Of a stretch of DNA of 30,839 bases, positions 23,485-30,839 are shown one piece after another. The stretch comes from JAWXBT01 sp964523015 (GTDB lineage: Bacteria; Bdellovibrionota_C; UBA2361; J135). The stretch is taken from NCBI GenBank assembly GCA_964523015.1, contig CAZFXN010000035.1, positions 1 to 30,839 on the forward strand, in the 5' to 3' direction. Numbering within the stretch: the first letter of the stretch is position 1; each line of letters starts with the position of its first letter. A program made the translations under genes and the position numbers. Under the pieces are notes generated by a model. The model was given only the letters and a program-made list of their open reading frames with translations. It was not told the DNA's origin and did not search any database.

Positions 23485-25080
23485 CTATAACTTTACTAAT
23501 ACAGCTTGAGAATCTTGATAGATAATCTCTAGCAGAGATCTCTCAATATCGCACACAATAGGTGACTTAGCCGAGATCAAAAGATAATCAGCTCCATATC
23601 TATTAGCTAACTTAAGCCAATCCCCACCAGGCTTCATTACATCGAGAAACTCTTTATAGATATCTTCGCCTAAAAGTGTGTTTCTATCATCCATAACGGC
23701 CTTAATTCTGCCATTACCTACAAATGTTATAAATCCGCCCCAATCAGGAGTTGAGAAAACAACTATCGTAGGATCCTCTGAGTCGATACTCTTTAGTGCT
23801 TCCATGGCCGCATATGGAAACTTTTCCCTACTTGGTCCTATTGGCAAATCAAAAAGCGAATTAAAAAGCGAATTAAAAATAGGAACAGTTTTATTTACCG
23901 ACCCCCAAGCTAGAAGAGCTAAAAGCGTTACGGAGACAAATTTTACTGAATAACATTCCTTACTTTCAATTGAAGTAAAGCACTCCTTAATTTTTCTAAA
24001 TGATCGATAGTTATGAAATATCTTTGAGTGCCCTAATTGTCTAAGAGAATCCGCCAATAACGGAGCTGCAACGATTCCAAAATAAGGAAAAAAACGGATC
24101 CCCTTTAGACTAAAAATAGTAAAGAAAACTAAGGTCAAATACTCAAATGCTTTCCAAGAAACTTTCCCGCCAAGAAAGATTCCAATTAGGATATAACCAA
24201 GAACTGAGAGAAAGATCTTACCAGCAACTTCATCAAAGTTTGGACTTAACCATTCTTCGTTTAAATTCATGAAAAACTTACTACCGCTAAGATCTAAAAT
24301 ACTTAGGTGCAAATTATATCCATAGGGGTTAATCAAAGTAGCAAGAGCACAGCACACAAAGAGAATAATCGGAGTTTTAAAATGCCGGCTTAGGTGTTGC
24401 CAAGTAAACGTATCGCTATCACGAATTAAAAACTGATCTAAAACTTTGCCAGTAACGAGGAGTAGAAGGAGAAGTAAGCCGATTACAAATGAGGGATGAA
24501 TATTTGCCCAAAGAATAAATATTGGGACCAAAATCCAGGGAACCTTTTGAGCAATTAACTCATTTTCAGATTCTTTTTCATTTCGATTGAACTTGAGTAA
24601 TTTTATATAGCAGTAAGCAAAGAGAGGGAAACTGAAAAGCACTGGACGGAGAATAAAATGAATCTGAGCTAATTTAAACGCTAAGAATACTGCCACGGCA
24701 GCACCAATAAATGTATGGCTATAATTTTTAACAGCCGGAAAAAGAATAATAAAAAATGTCAATAAATAAATAAACCCAAAGACATTATATAAAAGCTCCC
24801 AAGAGCCAGCATTATAAAGGGTACGAAGAAATAGATCGCTTAACCATTGATCTGATACCCATGCTCTTGGTTGCTCAGAGGATGGATCGGAAGCTAGAAA
24901 TGGATCTATTACAGGTACAGTTTCATTTTGTAGCAAGTACTCGCCAGTGGCTAAATGCCAGCCCACTCCAGGATCGTTTGCAAATTTTTCAAACTGAAAA
25001 GCAAAGAGTGTTAAAAGGGCAAGAATAAATACTACGTGCGAAAACGAAAACGTGCGTCGCGCTAAAAGTAAAATATTCAT
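23485..25080 (-). CDS. GT-C-like multi-spanning membrane protein of unknown activity
   Basis: The 531-residue protein has about ten hydrophobic helices and a soluble C-terminal third. The first periplasmic loop contains DPGVGWHLATGEYLL (36-50), then VPVIDPF, a pattern seen in uncharacterised GT-C-like proteins ('D.gw.l..G.......P..DPF'). Later motifs LRPVLFSFPLFAY, LWANIHPSFVIG and LINPYGYNLH also recur in that group. It may transfer sugars or assemble surface glycans, but donor and acceptor are unknown and the acidic catalytic pair is not identified with certainty. The C-terminal part (YAAMEALKSIDSEDPTIVVF, DDRNTLLGEDIYKEF) is soluble. It lies between transketolase (33 bases) and VKOR-DsbA (36 bases). 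It also contains a 12-bp tandem duplication at 23851-23874. Confidence 0.7.
   Translation of the reverse strand: MNILLLARRTFSFSHVVFILALLTLFAFQFEKFANDPGVGWHLATGEYLLQNETVPVIDPFLASDPSSEQPRAWVSDQWLSDLFLRTLYNAGSWELLYNVFGFIYLLTFFIILFPAVKNYSHTFIGAAVAVFLAFKLAQIHFILRPVLFSFPLFAYCYIKLLKFNRNEKESENELIAQKVPWILVPIFILWANIHPSFVIGLLLLLLLVTGKVLDQFLIRDSDTFTWQHLSRHFKTPIILFVCCALATLINPYGYNLHLSILDLSGSKFFMNLNEEWLSPNFDEVAGKIFLSVLGYILIGIFLGGKVSWKAFEYLTLVFFTIFSLKGIRFFPYFGIVAAPLLADSLRQLGHSKIFHNYRSFRKIKECFTSIESKECYSVKFVSVTLLALLAWGSVNKTVPIFNSLFNSLFDLPIGPSREKFPYAAMEALKSIDSEDPTIVVFSTPDWGGFITFVGNGRIKAVMDDRNTLLGEDIYKEFLDVMKPGGDWLKLANRYGADYLLISAKSPIVCDIERSLLEIIYQDSQAVLVKL
23851..23874. repeat. In-frame 12-bp tandem duplication
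   Basis: AAAAAGCGAATT occurs twice in direct tandem (23851-23862, 23863-23874) in the membrane-protein gene. On the coding strand it gives N-S-L-F twice in a row, near residue 405, between the last helix and the soluble tail. It keeps the reading frame and looks like recent slippage. Confidence 0.85.
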
Positions 25081-25112
25081 GAACTCAATTTACAGACTAA
25101 ATAATAATTAGG

Positions 25113-27095
25113 TTACAGCCAGGCCTTTATTCTCTCAGTAACGGCCTTTGGCGTAAACCCAAATTTTTCAGCTATTACAGCACCAGGAGCTGAGGCACCG
25201 TATCGATCAACTCCTATTTTTAAGCCATTTGAGCCTATAATTCGCTCCCAACCAAATGTTGAGCCAGCTTCCATTGATACAACTCTTGCTCCATCTGGAA
25301 TTACAGAGTTGCGGTATGATTCATCCTGTTCAAAAAATAACTCCCAACATGGCAATGATACTACACGAGCCTTTGTTCCTGACTCTGCTAAAAGGGCAGC
25401 AGCAGCTTGGGCCAAACTAACTTCAGATCCTGTACCAACAAGAACAAGATCCTTTGTCTCAGATCCAGACACAACATAACCACCCTTTAAAATATCCTCT
25501 GGTACTACCTTTGGATCTCTTTTTAGTGGCTCAACAGCTTGGCGTGTAAAGAGTAACGTGCTCGGTGCTTTTTTATTTTGACATGCTGCGTAGTAACAAA
25601 GAGCAGTTTCTAAGCCATCAGCCGGTCTATAAACATAAAGATTTGGAATTATTCTTAAGCTCATTATCTGCTCAATCGGCTCATGAGTTGGGCCATCCTC
25701 TCCAACCCAGAAACTATCGTGAGTGAAGATAAAAAGTGTTTGCAGATGTGAGATTGCAGCCAACCTAATAGTTGGGCGCATGTAATCGGCAAAGACTAAA
25801 AATGTTGAAGTATAAGGGATCCAAGCTTGTGTGTAGGCAAGACCATTAGCAATGGCGCCCATGGCATGTTCTCTGATACCGAAGCGGAGATTCTTACCTA
25901 AGAAATCTTCTGCTGAAATATCTGTTGAGCCCTTAATTAACGTTAATGTTGACGGCTCCAGATCTGCAGAACCTCCAATCAAAGATGGAACTTCCTTTGA
26001 TAAAAATTGGAGAGTCTCACTAGAGAGATTTCGAGTTCCAGCTTTTTTCTGAATAGTCGATCCAAAATCGATCATCTTTTTAAGAAGTTCTTTTGAATAC
26101 AATCTCTCTGATTGTACTTTATACATAGAAGCAAGTGCACTATTCTTATCTGCCCAACTCTTAAAGGATGTGATCCATTGATCATATGCAGAGACCTTCT
26201 CTGCCATTGCTTGGCAGCAAAAAGCTCCAACATCCTCTGGAATCAAAAAGGTTGGAGTTTGTGGCCAGTTAAGAGCCTCTTTAGTTAGCTTTACCTCTTC
26301 GGCACCAAGAGGAGATCCGTGAGACTCTGCTGTACCGGCTTTATTTGGGCTCCCTTTTGCAATAGTTGTCTTAGCAACAATTAAGCTTGGTCTTTTTGTC
26401 TCTGCTTTTGCTTTTATTATTGCGTGATTTATCTCAGTATAATTATGACCATCAATTTTTTGAACAAACCAACCACATGCCTCAAATTTCTTTGGGACAT
26501 CCTCAGTAAAACAGACATCAGTACTACCACCGATTGAGATATCATTATCATCATAGAAGTAAACGAGATTACTGAGACCCAAATGTCCGGCTAAAGAAGC
26601 AGATTCAAGAGCAACTCCCTCCATAAGATCGCCATCACTAACGATCCCGTAAACAGTGTAATCAAAAAGCTCTTTAGAATATCTAGCTTGAAGCATCCTG
26701 CCTGAAAGTGCTAACCCAACACCATTTGCAAAACCCTGCCCAAGAGGGCCAGTAGTTGTCTCAACTCCAGGTGTCAACCCAAATTCAGGATGACCCGGAG
26801 TCTTACTCTCCCATTGACGAAAATTTTGTAATTCAGACATCGGAAGATCGTATCCAAAGAGATGGAGCAAAGAATAAAGAAGCATCGATCCGTGACCAGC
26901 CGATAAGACAAAACGATCTCGTCCGGCCCAATTTACATCTTTTGGATTAAATTTAAGGTGATTAGCCCAAAGCACTGCTGCCACATCAGCCATACCCATC
27001 GGCATGCCAGGATGTCCAGAGTTAGCCTTCTCGACAGCATCAACAGAAAGGAATCGGATCGTATTTGCAAGCTTTGGTAATTTATCAATATCCAT
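25113..27095 (-). CDS. tkt: Transketolase
   Basis: Transketolase moves two-carbon units between sugar phosphates in the pentose phosphate pathway, using thiamine diphosphate. Motifs: NSGHPGMPMG (25-34), SAGHGS (65-70), TTGPLGQGFANGVG (114-127), and the TPP/Mg2+ site SDGDLMEG (153-160), then YFYDDNDISI. The second half has RFGIREHAMGAIANGLAYTQ with the catalytic Glu, and EDGPTHEPIEQ. A total of 660 residues is typical of bacterial full-length enzymes. It is followed by a membrane protein 33 bases downstream and complements rpiA at 7870-8535. There is little Shine-Dalgarno signal before the ATG at 27095. Confidence 0.97.
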   Translation of the reverse strand: MDIDKLPKLANTIRFLSVDAVEKANSGHPGMPMGMADVAAVLWANHLKFNPKDVNWAGRDRFVLSAGHGSMLLYSLLHLFGYDLPMSELQNFRQWESKTPGHPEFGLTPGVETTTGPLGQGFANGVGLALSGRMLQARYSKELFDYTVYGIVSDGDLMEGVALESASLAGHLGLSNLVYFYDDNDISIGGSTDVCFTEDVPKKFEACGWFVQKIDGHNYTEINHAIIKAKAETKRPSLIVAKTTIAKGSPNKAGTAESHGSPLGAEEVKLTKEALNWPQTPTFLIPEDVGAFCCQAMAEKVSAYDQWITSFKSWADKNSALASMYKVQSERLYSKELLKKMIDFGSTIQKKAGTRNLSSETLQFLSKEVPSLIGGSADLEPSTLTLIKGSTDISAEDFLGKNLRFGIREHAMGAIANGLAYTQAWIPYTSTFLVFADYMRPTIRLAAISHLQTLFIFTHDSFWVGEDGPTHEPIEQIMSLRIIPNLYVYRPADGLETALCYYAACQNKKAPSTLLFTRQAVEPLKRDPKVVPEDILKGGYVVSGSETKDLVLVGTGSEVSLAQAAAALLAESGTKARVVSLPCWELFFEQDESYRNSVIPDGARVVSMEAGSTFGWERIIGSNGLKIGVDRYGASAPGAVIAEKFGFTPKAVTERIKAWL

Positions 27096-27246
27096 GGGGT
27101 GACCTAGTATTAATGGTGAAATATTTAGTACTGAAACCCTATCAGGAATCAGGCCGATGCTGCAACTTGTTAGTATAGGATAGAATTATGAGGTTTTCAT
27201 AGGAAAAGTGGGCATTGAAACCATGTTAATGAAACTAATAATTGGT

Positions 27247-27735
27247 TCAGCAATGTTCTTTGGGAGTGGCGCCCTTAATCCTTTCCATCTCATCTCTCAA
27301 TCGGTAAGCATATTTCAACATGATCAATGAAAGCGCTATGTATGTAGCCTGAAGAAAGAATGTTGTAAAAATCGAATGCTCGGTGCTTGGATATAAAATT
27401 GCCCAGACACTACCTAGAATGGACAAGACGCACGAAGCAACAAAAGTTGAAAAAATCCATGATTTGTTTTTGTGAAGTAATAAAACAAATGGCAACCCAC
27501 CAAGAATAACTATTATAAGAACTAGAATTGTTAGGTCGCTATTAAGAGCTGCGATCTCAGAAATCATATTATCAGGAATTATACCATGCAGGTCTCCTAC
27601 CCCAACGAGGACACCATCTTTATTCGGAGAGGATAGAGTGATTAACGTTTCAATAATATATAAAAGCGCCCAGGCCGCATATGCTAGTTTTACAGTGTTG
27701 TGAGTATTCTGAATTTTATTCACTATTCTATTCAT
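27247..27735 (-). CDS. Unrecognised four-helix membrane protein
   Basis: I do not recognise this 162-residue protein. It has about four hydrophobic segments (approximately 18-36, 69-90, 94-113 and 118-138) separated by short loops, with a basic N-terminus (NRIVNKIQNTHNT) and a basic C-terminal tail (KYAYRLRDEMERIKG) that should face the cytoplasm. The first loop carries SSPNKDGVLVGVGDLHGI. No catalytic motif is visible. The start is ATG 27735, with a TTG at 27738 just before it. It is separated from transketolase by 151 bases and from fabH by 57 bases, so it may be its own transcript. A small sensor, transporter accessory or orphan protein are all possible. Confidence 0.6.
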   Translation of the reverse strand: MNRIVNKIQNTHNTVKLAYAAWALLYIIETLITLSSPNKDGVLVGVGDLHGIIPDNMISEIAALNSDLTILVLIIVILGGLPFVLLLHKNKSWIFSTFVASCVLSILGSVWAILYPSTEHSIFTTFFLQATYIALSLIMLKYAYRLRDEMERIKGATPKEHC

Positions 27736-27746
27736 CAAGGAAGTAT

Positions 27747-27779
27747 AATCTACTAGCAGATTTGAGATAGAAGTAGATT
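27747..27779. repeat. 8-bp perfect inverted repeat between fabH and the membrane gene
   Basis: AATCTACT (27747-27754) and AGTAGATT (27772-27779) pair perfectly around a 17-base loop. They lie just before the membrane-protein start and just after the fabH stop. No T-run follows in the direction of transcription, so termination is uncertain; an operator for the membrane gene is an alternative. Confidence 0.4.
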
Positions 27780-27792
27780 CAGTATGTCGTGT

Positions 27793-28800
27793 TTAAATAA
27801 TCTTTACTATGGACCCTGCCCAACTTAATCCCGCACCAAAAGCGACAAATGCTAGGTTATTGCCAGGTTTCATTCTACCAGCAGCGTAAGCCTCACAAAA
27901 TGCAATCGGTACTGAAGCAGCCGAGGTATTTCCATATCGATCCAGATTAACAAAAACTTTTTCCATCGGTAGCCCAACAAATTTTGCAGCAGTTTCTATT
28001 ATTCTTACATTCGCTTGATGAGGAATAAAAAGATCAATATCATCTGCAGTCATATTAGCTTTCTCTAACACCTCTTTAAATGCCTGACCCATAATCTTTG
28101 TTGCGAATCTAAAAACTTCGGGGCCATTCATGTCGAGATAATTCTCCTTTTTATCAATCGATTCATGTGATGGTGGTATTCGGACTCCACCAGATTTTAA
28201 GATTAAATGCTCATGACCTGAACCATCAGATCCAAGAACAAACGAGAGCACCCCACTTTTCTCTTCACTTGCTTCTAAAACAAAAGCACCCGCGCCGTCA
28301 CCAAAAAGAACACAGGTGTTTCTATCTTTCCAATTTAAATATCTACTAATCAACTCAACTCCAACCACAAGGACGCGATTATAGGATCCTGAAGAGATGA
28401 ATTGCTGCGCTGTCGCCAATGCATAAACGAATCCCGAGCAACCAACAACCATTGTAAATGCGCCAATATGAGGAGCTCCAATTAAGTCTTGAATCTGACT
28501 TGAAACTGGTGGGGTTAAATAATCAGGACTTGAAGTTGCCACGATAATTAAATCAATATCTTTGGGGGGTAACTTTGCACACTCTAATGCCTCTAACGCA
28601 GCCGCTGCACCCATAGTAGAGGAGTAATCATCAGCACCTGCAATGCGCCGCTCTTTTATGCCAGTTCGCTCCTGGATCCACTTATCAGTTGTCTCAATCT
28701 CTTTTGATAAATCGTCGTTTGTGACGATCCTATCTGGAACATACATTCCCCAACCAGCGATTCGGCTAAATTTTCTAGGAGAGGGTGTACTGTTAGTCAC
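27793..28800 (-). CDS. fabH: 3-oxoacyl-ACP synthase III (KAS III)
   Basis: FabH condenses acetyl-CoA (or another primer) with malonyl-ACP to start fatty-acid synthesis. The catalytic triad is complete: Cys121 in VVGCSGF, His261 in IPHQANVRI and Asn291 in YGNTSAAS. WIQERTGIKERRI, TPPVSSQIQ, FGDGAGAFVLE and the C-terminal AFGAGLSWAG are also typical. It is 335 residues and has a GTG start at 28800; the first internal Met (20) would cut into the conserved GWGMYVPD strand, so the GTG is correct. It stands without plsX, fabD or acpP neighbours, unlike the usual fab cluster. A role in a special lipid or quinolone-like pathway cannot be excluded, but the sequence looks like housekeeping FabH. Confidence 0.94.
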   Translation of the reverse strand: MTNSTPSPRKFSRIAGWGMYVPDRIVTNDDLSKEIETTDKWIQERTGIKERRIAGADDYSSTMGAAAALEALECAKLPPKDIDLIIVATSSPDYLTPPVSSQIQDLIGAPHIGAFTMVVGCSGFVYALATAQQFISSGSYNRVLVVGVELISRYLNWKDRNTCVLFGDGAGAFVLEASEEKSGVLSFVLGSDGSGHEHLILKSGGVRIPPSHESIDKKENYLDMNGPEVFRFATKIMGQAFKEVLEKANMTADDIDLFIPHQANVRIIETAAKFVGLPMEKVFVNLDRYGNTSAASVPIAFCEAYAAGRMKPGNNLAFVAFGAGLSWAGSIVKII

Positions 28801-28866
28801 AAAAGTAAGTGCCTATAATAATTTTCATATTTGTTTCCTTAATTTAACTTTCTATTTACATTTATT

Positions 28867-29418
28867 CTACTTCCATTTAATAGAGCAACCAACTGGATGG
28901 GCATGTGGTTGACCGACAGCTTTTCCAGCTAAAAGATCTTCAATTGCCATTTGCAAGTATCTCTCCTTTACTAATACAGGATTCATCGGATTGTCATTTA
29001 CTGCTCCGTGATAAACAAGTTTCTTATCTTTATCAAAAAGATAACACTCTGGAGTACAAGCAGCATCAAATAGCCTAGCGACATCCTGTGTCTCATCAAA
29101 AAGATAAGGATATGGGAGATCCATCTCCTCCCCTTTTCTCTGCATCATGGCAAAATTATCATCTGGATACTTAATAGGATCATTAGAGTTTATCGTGATC
29201 GCAGATAGCCCTTCACTTTGATACCGGGTGGTTAACCTAATCAGCTCCTCTTCACTGCCCTGAACATAGGGACAATGATTACAGGTAAAGGCAATCATTA
29301 AACCCTTATCGACCTTTATTGAGTCTGAGCTTACTGTTTTACCATCAATATTTTTTAGGTTGAACTTTGGTAGAGTTGATCCAATTGGAAATTTTTTGCT
29401 AATAGATTCTCTTTTCAT
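28867..29418 (-). CDS. Thioredoxin-fold peroxiredoxin-like protein (AhpC/TSA-Redoxin type)
   Basis: I chose ATG 29418 (183 residues) because GGAGG lies five bases upstream; the in-frame TTG at 29430 would start within that site. The fold is 'LPKFNLKNIDGKTVSSDS', 'KGLMIAFTCNHCPYVQGSEEEL' with CNHC (about residues 46-49), then 'AITINSNDPIKYPDDNF', 'YPYLFDETQDVARLFDAACTPECYLFD'. This is a known bacterial peroxiredoxin-like (PRX-like1) subgroup of unclear function. There is no signal peptide, so it is probably cytosolic. The terminal QPHAHPVGCSIKWK is also typical of the subgroup. It is transcribed away from the membrane pair at 29505-30838. Confidence 0.87.
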   Translation of the reverse strand: MKRESISKKFPIGSTLPKFNLKNIDGKTVSSDSIKVDKGLMIAFTCNHCPYVQGSEEELIRLTTRYQSEGLSAITINSNDPIKYPDDNFAMMQRKGEEMDLPYPYLFDETQDVARLFDAACTPECYLFDKDKKLVYHGAVNDNPMNPVLVKERYLQMAIEDLLAGKAVGQPHAHPVGCSIKWK

Positions 29419-29435
29419 ATCTTCCTCCAATAATA

Positions 29436-29453
29436 GTTAAAAATGTTAAAAAT
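29436..29453. repeat. 9-bp tandem repeat in the divergent intergenic region
   Basis: GTTAAAAAT occurs twice without a gap (29436-29444, 29445-29453), in the 86-base region between two divergent genes. It is AT-rich and probably overlaps promoter DNA for one or both; regulatory use is inference. Confidence 0.45.
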
Positions 29454-29504
29454 ATTGTACCTTATTGAATATGCAAAGCGCAAAAGATCCTTTAACTTAC
29501 ATAT

Positions 29505-29966
29505 ATGATTAAAACAACAGGCTCTCTCCGCAGAATAATTGCCATTACCTTACCACCAGTTATTCTGTGCTTAGTTGCCATGCGCCAACTCTATCTAACG
29601 AATGATCATCGACTTGTTTCCTGGAAGGGTGGAGGATTCGGCATGTTTGCTTCACTTGACGATTGGTCAACTAGGAGAATCCTCTTTGAATGTAGAACTG
29701 AGGCTGATTTATACAAACAAACATTTCCTCAGAAAGGCGCACCGAGTCAACTAAATGAGTCGCAACTTGCCTGGGCACGTTTAACTTCATTTTTCAGTGA
29801 AGATAAAATTTACGAACCGGAATTCGGAATAGATAATCTTCGTCAATCTGCTGAATGCATAACTTGTCCCGACTTAACTTTGCGTCGCCTAAAATTCGAT
29901 CTAGATACCAAAGTACTTAGTTGGAGCACTCTTTTTAAAACATCTATCGGGAAAGAATGTCAGTGA
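29505..29966 (+). CDS. Membrane-anchored protein with WKGGGFGMF motif, HTTM-partner-like
   Basis: The 153-residue protein has one N-terminal helix (about 9-27), probably a signal anchor, then a soluble domain. Right after the helix comes SWKGGGFGMFASLDDWSTRR; I recall similar 'W-x-GGGFGMF-(S/A)' segments in uncharacterised proteins encoded beside HTTM-type membrane proteins, but this is memory and not a search result. Residues about 116-119 are CITC, a possible redox or metal pair, and Cys63 and Cys152 are also present. The stop overlaps the start of the next gene by 10 bases, a strong sign of coupled translation and a shared complex. The function is unknown. Confidence 0.65.
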   Translation: MIKTTGSLRRIIAITLPPVILCLVAMRQLYLTNDHRLVSWKGGGFGMFASLDDWSTRRILFECRTEADLYKQTFPQKGAPSQLNESQLAWARLTSFFSEDKIYEPEFGIDNLRQSAECITCPDLTLRRLKFDLDTKVLSWSTLFKTSIGKECQ

Positions 29967-30838
29967 TGATCGAAAGACTTTCCACTCTGGTTAATCGAGT
30001 CAGTAATTTTCAGATTGTTATTTGGTTAACTTGTTTTCTTTTTGCAAGCCAACCGTTTGGTGAGTTACATGATTTTAAATTTAGAGTGGTAAATCTCCTT
30101 ATATTTGGAGTCATCGCTTTTAGTGAGAAAGTTAGTCGTAGTGCCATTATCTGGGCAGGAATCAGTTTGTACCTCGCTCTGACACTTATTAATGAGTGGC
30201 ACTTTGCTGACAATCATAAATACCTTATGGCCTATTGGGCTCTGGCAATCACTCTATCCTTATGGGCTAAAGATGAAGCGAATATTCTAAAAGTTACGGC
30301 TAGATATTTAATAGGTTTAACTTTTATCTTTGCCACCATCTGGAAGTTTATTGGAGATGAGTTTCTTGATGGCTCCTTTTTTTATGCCACAATAATATTT
30401 AGAGATCTTTTTAGTGGCCTAGCAAAGATTGTTACAGGATTACCAATTGAGGAGCTTGCCAACATTCGTGAACAATTCAATTTACTCCTATCAGATCCTA
30501 GTTCAGAGATTTCTATCTTAGCCCCAGTTAGTGAGAATCTTTACTACTTCTCACTTTTTAGCTCTTACTGGATTATTTTATTAGAAGGACTAATTGCGAT
30601 CACCTTTTTGTTAGGAAACCGTTTCTGTGTCCGGTATCGGGATTTAATTTTAATTATATTTCTAGGCACTACTTATTTTATAGCCCCAGTTGAACGGTTT
30701 GGAATGATACTTGCGATTTTGGGATTAGCTCAAGCTGATAAAGCACCGATGTGGGTAAGATCCGCTTATATTATTTTGTTTTTTATAGTTCAATTAAGTG
30801 GATTTTTTGCCGGACTGGTTTTTAGGGCGGTTGGGTAA
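29957..30838 (+). CDS. HTTM-like multi-spanning membrane protein
   Basis: The 293-residue protein is complete (TAA at 30836-30838) and has about seven or eight hydrophobic helices. RYLIGLTFIFATIWKFIGDEFLDGSFF, around residue 115, has the 'R..l...f..A..K..(g)..f.dG' layout of HTTM/DoxX-like helices, and 'LLEGLIAITFLLGNRF' resembles the following helix of HTTM proteins ('E....l'). HTTM domains are related to vitamin K-dependent gamma-glutamyl carboxylase, but many bacterial members have no known activity and the catalytic residues are not confirmed here. It begins inside the end of the preceding gene (10-base overlap), with GGGAAAGA as a weak ribosome site. The assignment is from topology and local motifs, so it is moderate. 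Confidence 0.6.
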   Translation: MSVMIERLSTLVNRVSNFQIVIWLTCFLFASQPFGELHDFKFRVVNLLIFGVIAFSEKVSRSAIIWAGISLYLALTLINEWHFADNHKYLMAYWALAITLSLWAKDEANILKVTARYLIGLTFIFATIWKFIGDEFLDGSFFYATIIFRDLFSGLAKIVTGLPIEELANIREQFNLLLSDPSSEISILAPVSENLYYFSLFSSYWIILLEGLIAITFLLGNRFCVRYRDLILIIFLGTTYFIAPVERFGMILAILGLAQADKAPMWVRSAYIILFFIVQLSGFFAGLVFRAVG

Positions 30839-30839
30839 A

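Noticed and set aside
28643..28912. An 89-codon plus-strand frame across the fabH start
   Set aside because: It is antisense to the conserved FabH N-terminus and the thioredoxin-like gene, with no motif of its own.
1..30839. Search for tRNA, rRNA, CRISPR arrays and transposases
   Set aside because: No cloverleaf-like interval, regularly spaced repeat array or transposase-like frame was found by eye; gaps between genes are short.

Overview
The window reads as chromosomal DNA from an AT-rich, Gram-negative, probably free-living heterotroph. The outer membrane is implied by a Skp/OmpH-type periplasmic chaperone. Meso-diaminopimelate peptidoglycan is implied by an Mpl-type muropeptide ligase. 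Central carbon genes (class II fumarase, GTP-dependent PEP carboxykinase, transketolase, ribose-5-phosphate isomerase A) point to gluconeogenesis and the pentose phosphate pathway. Recognisable Shine-Dalgarno sequences are sparse and several genes start with GTG or TTG. I cannot fix the phylum from the sequence alone; the gene mix would fit a delta/Bdellovibrio-like or other little-cultured proteobacterial lineage, but that is inference.

Layout. 1-2100: a possible PIN-like protein end, an orphan CopG/BrnA-type antitoxin, an unusual doubled hairpin (425-482) and fumC on the minus strand. 2099-7877: a plus-strand run of an HDOD-domain protein, a cysteine desulfurase, a Skp-like chaperone, an SseB-like protein and a large GT-C glycosyltransferase. 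7870-9183: rpiA (minus) meets the glycosyltransferase tail to tail and faces folK (plus). 9190-10015: a compact, more GC-rich single-gene module with its own promoter, a consensus ribosome binding site, hairpins and a terminator, encoding an unrecognised HEAT-like helical protein. 10106-15482: an Rsm22/METTL17-like ribosome assembly factor with a putative Fe-S site (plus), then mpl, a family 2 glycosyltransferase and pckG (minus). 15666-20099: two distinct DUF4143-type AAA ATPases on either side of an Uup-type ABC-F ATPase; the first has a perfect 30-bp palindrome across its start codon. 20091-27095: a long minus-strand run (transketolase, GT-C-like membrane protein, VKOR-DsbA fusion, folP, secreted MsrA, secreted Kazal-like protein). 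27247-30838: a four-helix membrane protein, fabH and a peroxiredoxin-like thioredoxin-fold protein (minus), then a divergent two-gene membrane pair resembling HTTM-family systems (plus).

How the genes work together. Most of the window is housekeeping: carbon metabolism, folate (folK, folP), fatty-acid initiation (fabH), peptidoglycan recycling and surface glycosylation. The most coherent accessory theme is envelope redox quality control: a disulfide generator (VKOR-DsbA), a secreted methionine sulfoxide reductase and a twelve-cysteine secreted protein lie head to tail. The best candidates for something undescribed are the doubled 13-bp-unit hairpin at 425-482, the foreign-looking module at 9190-10015, the start-codon palindrome at 16813-16842 and the coupled membrane pair at 29505-30838. 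No rRNA, tRNA, CRISPR array or insertion sequence was recognised, and no gene-free stretch exceeds about 230 bases.
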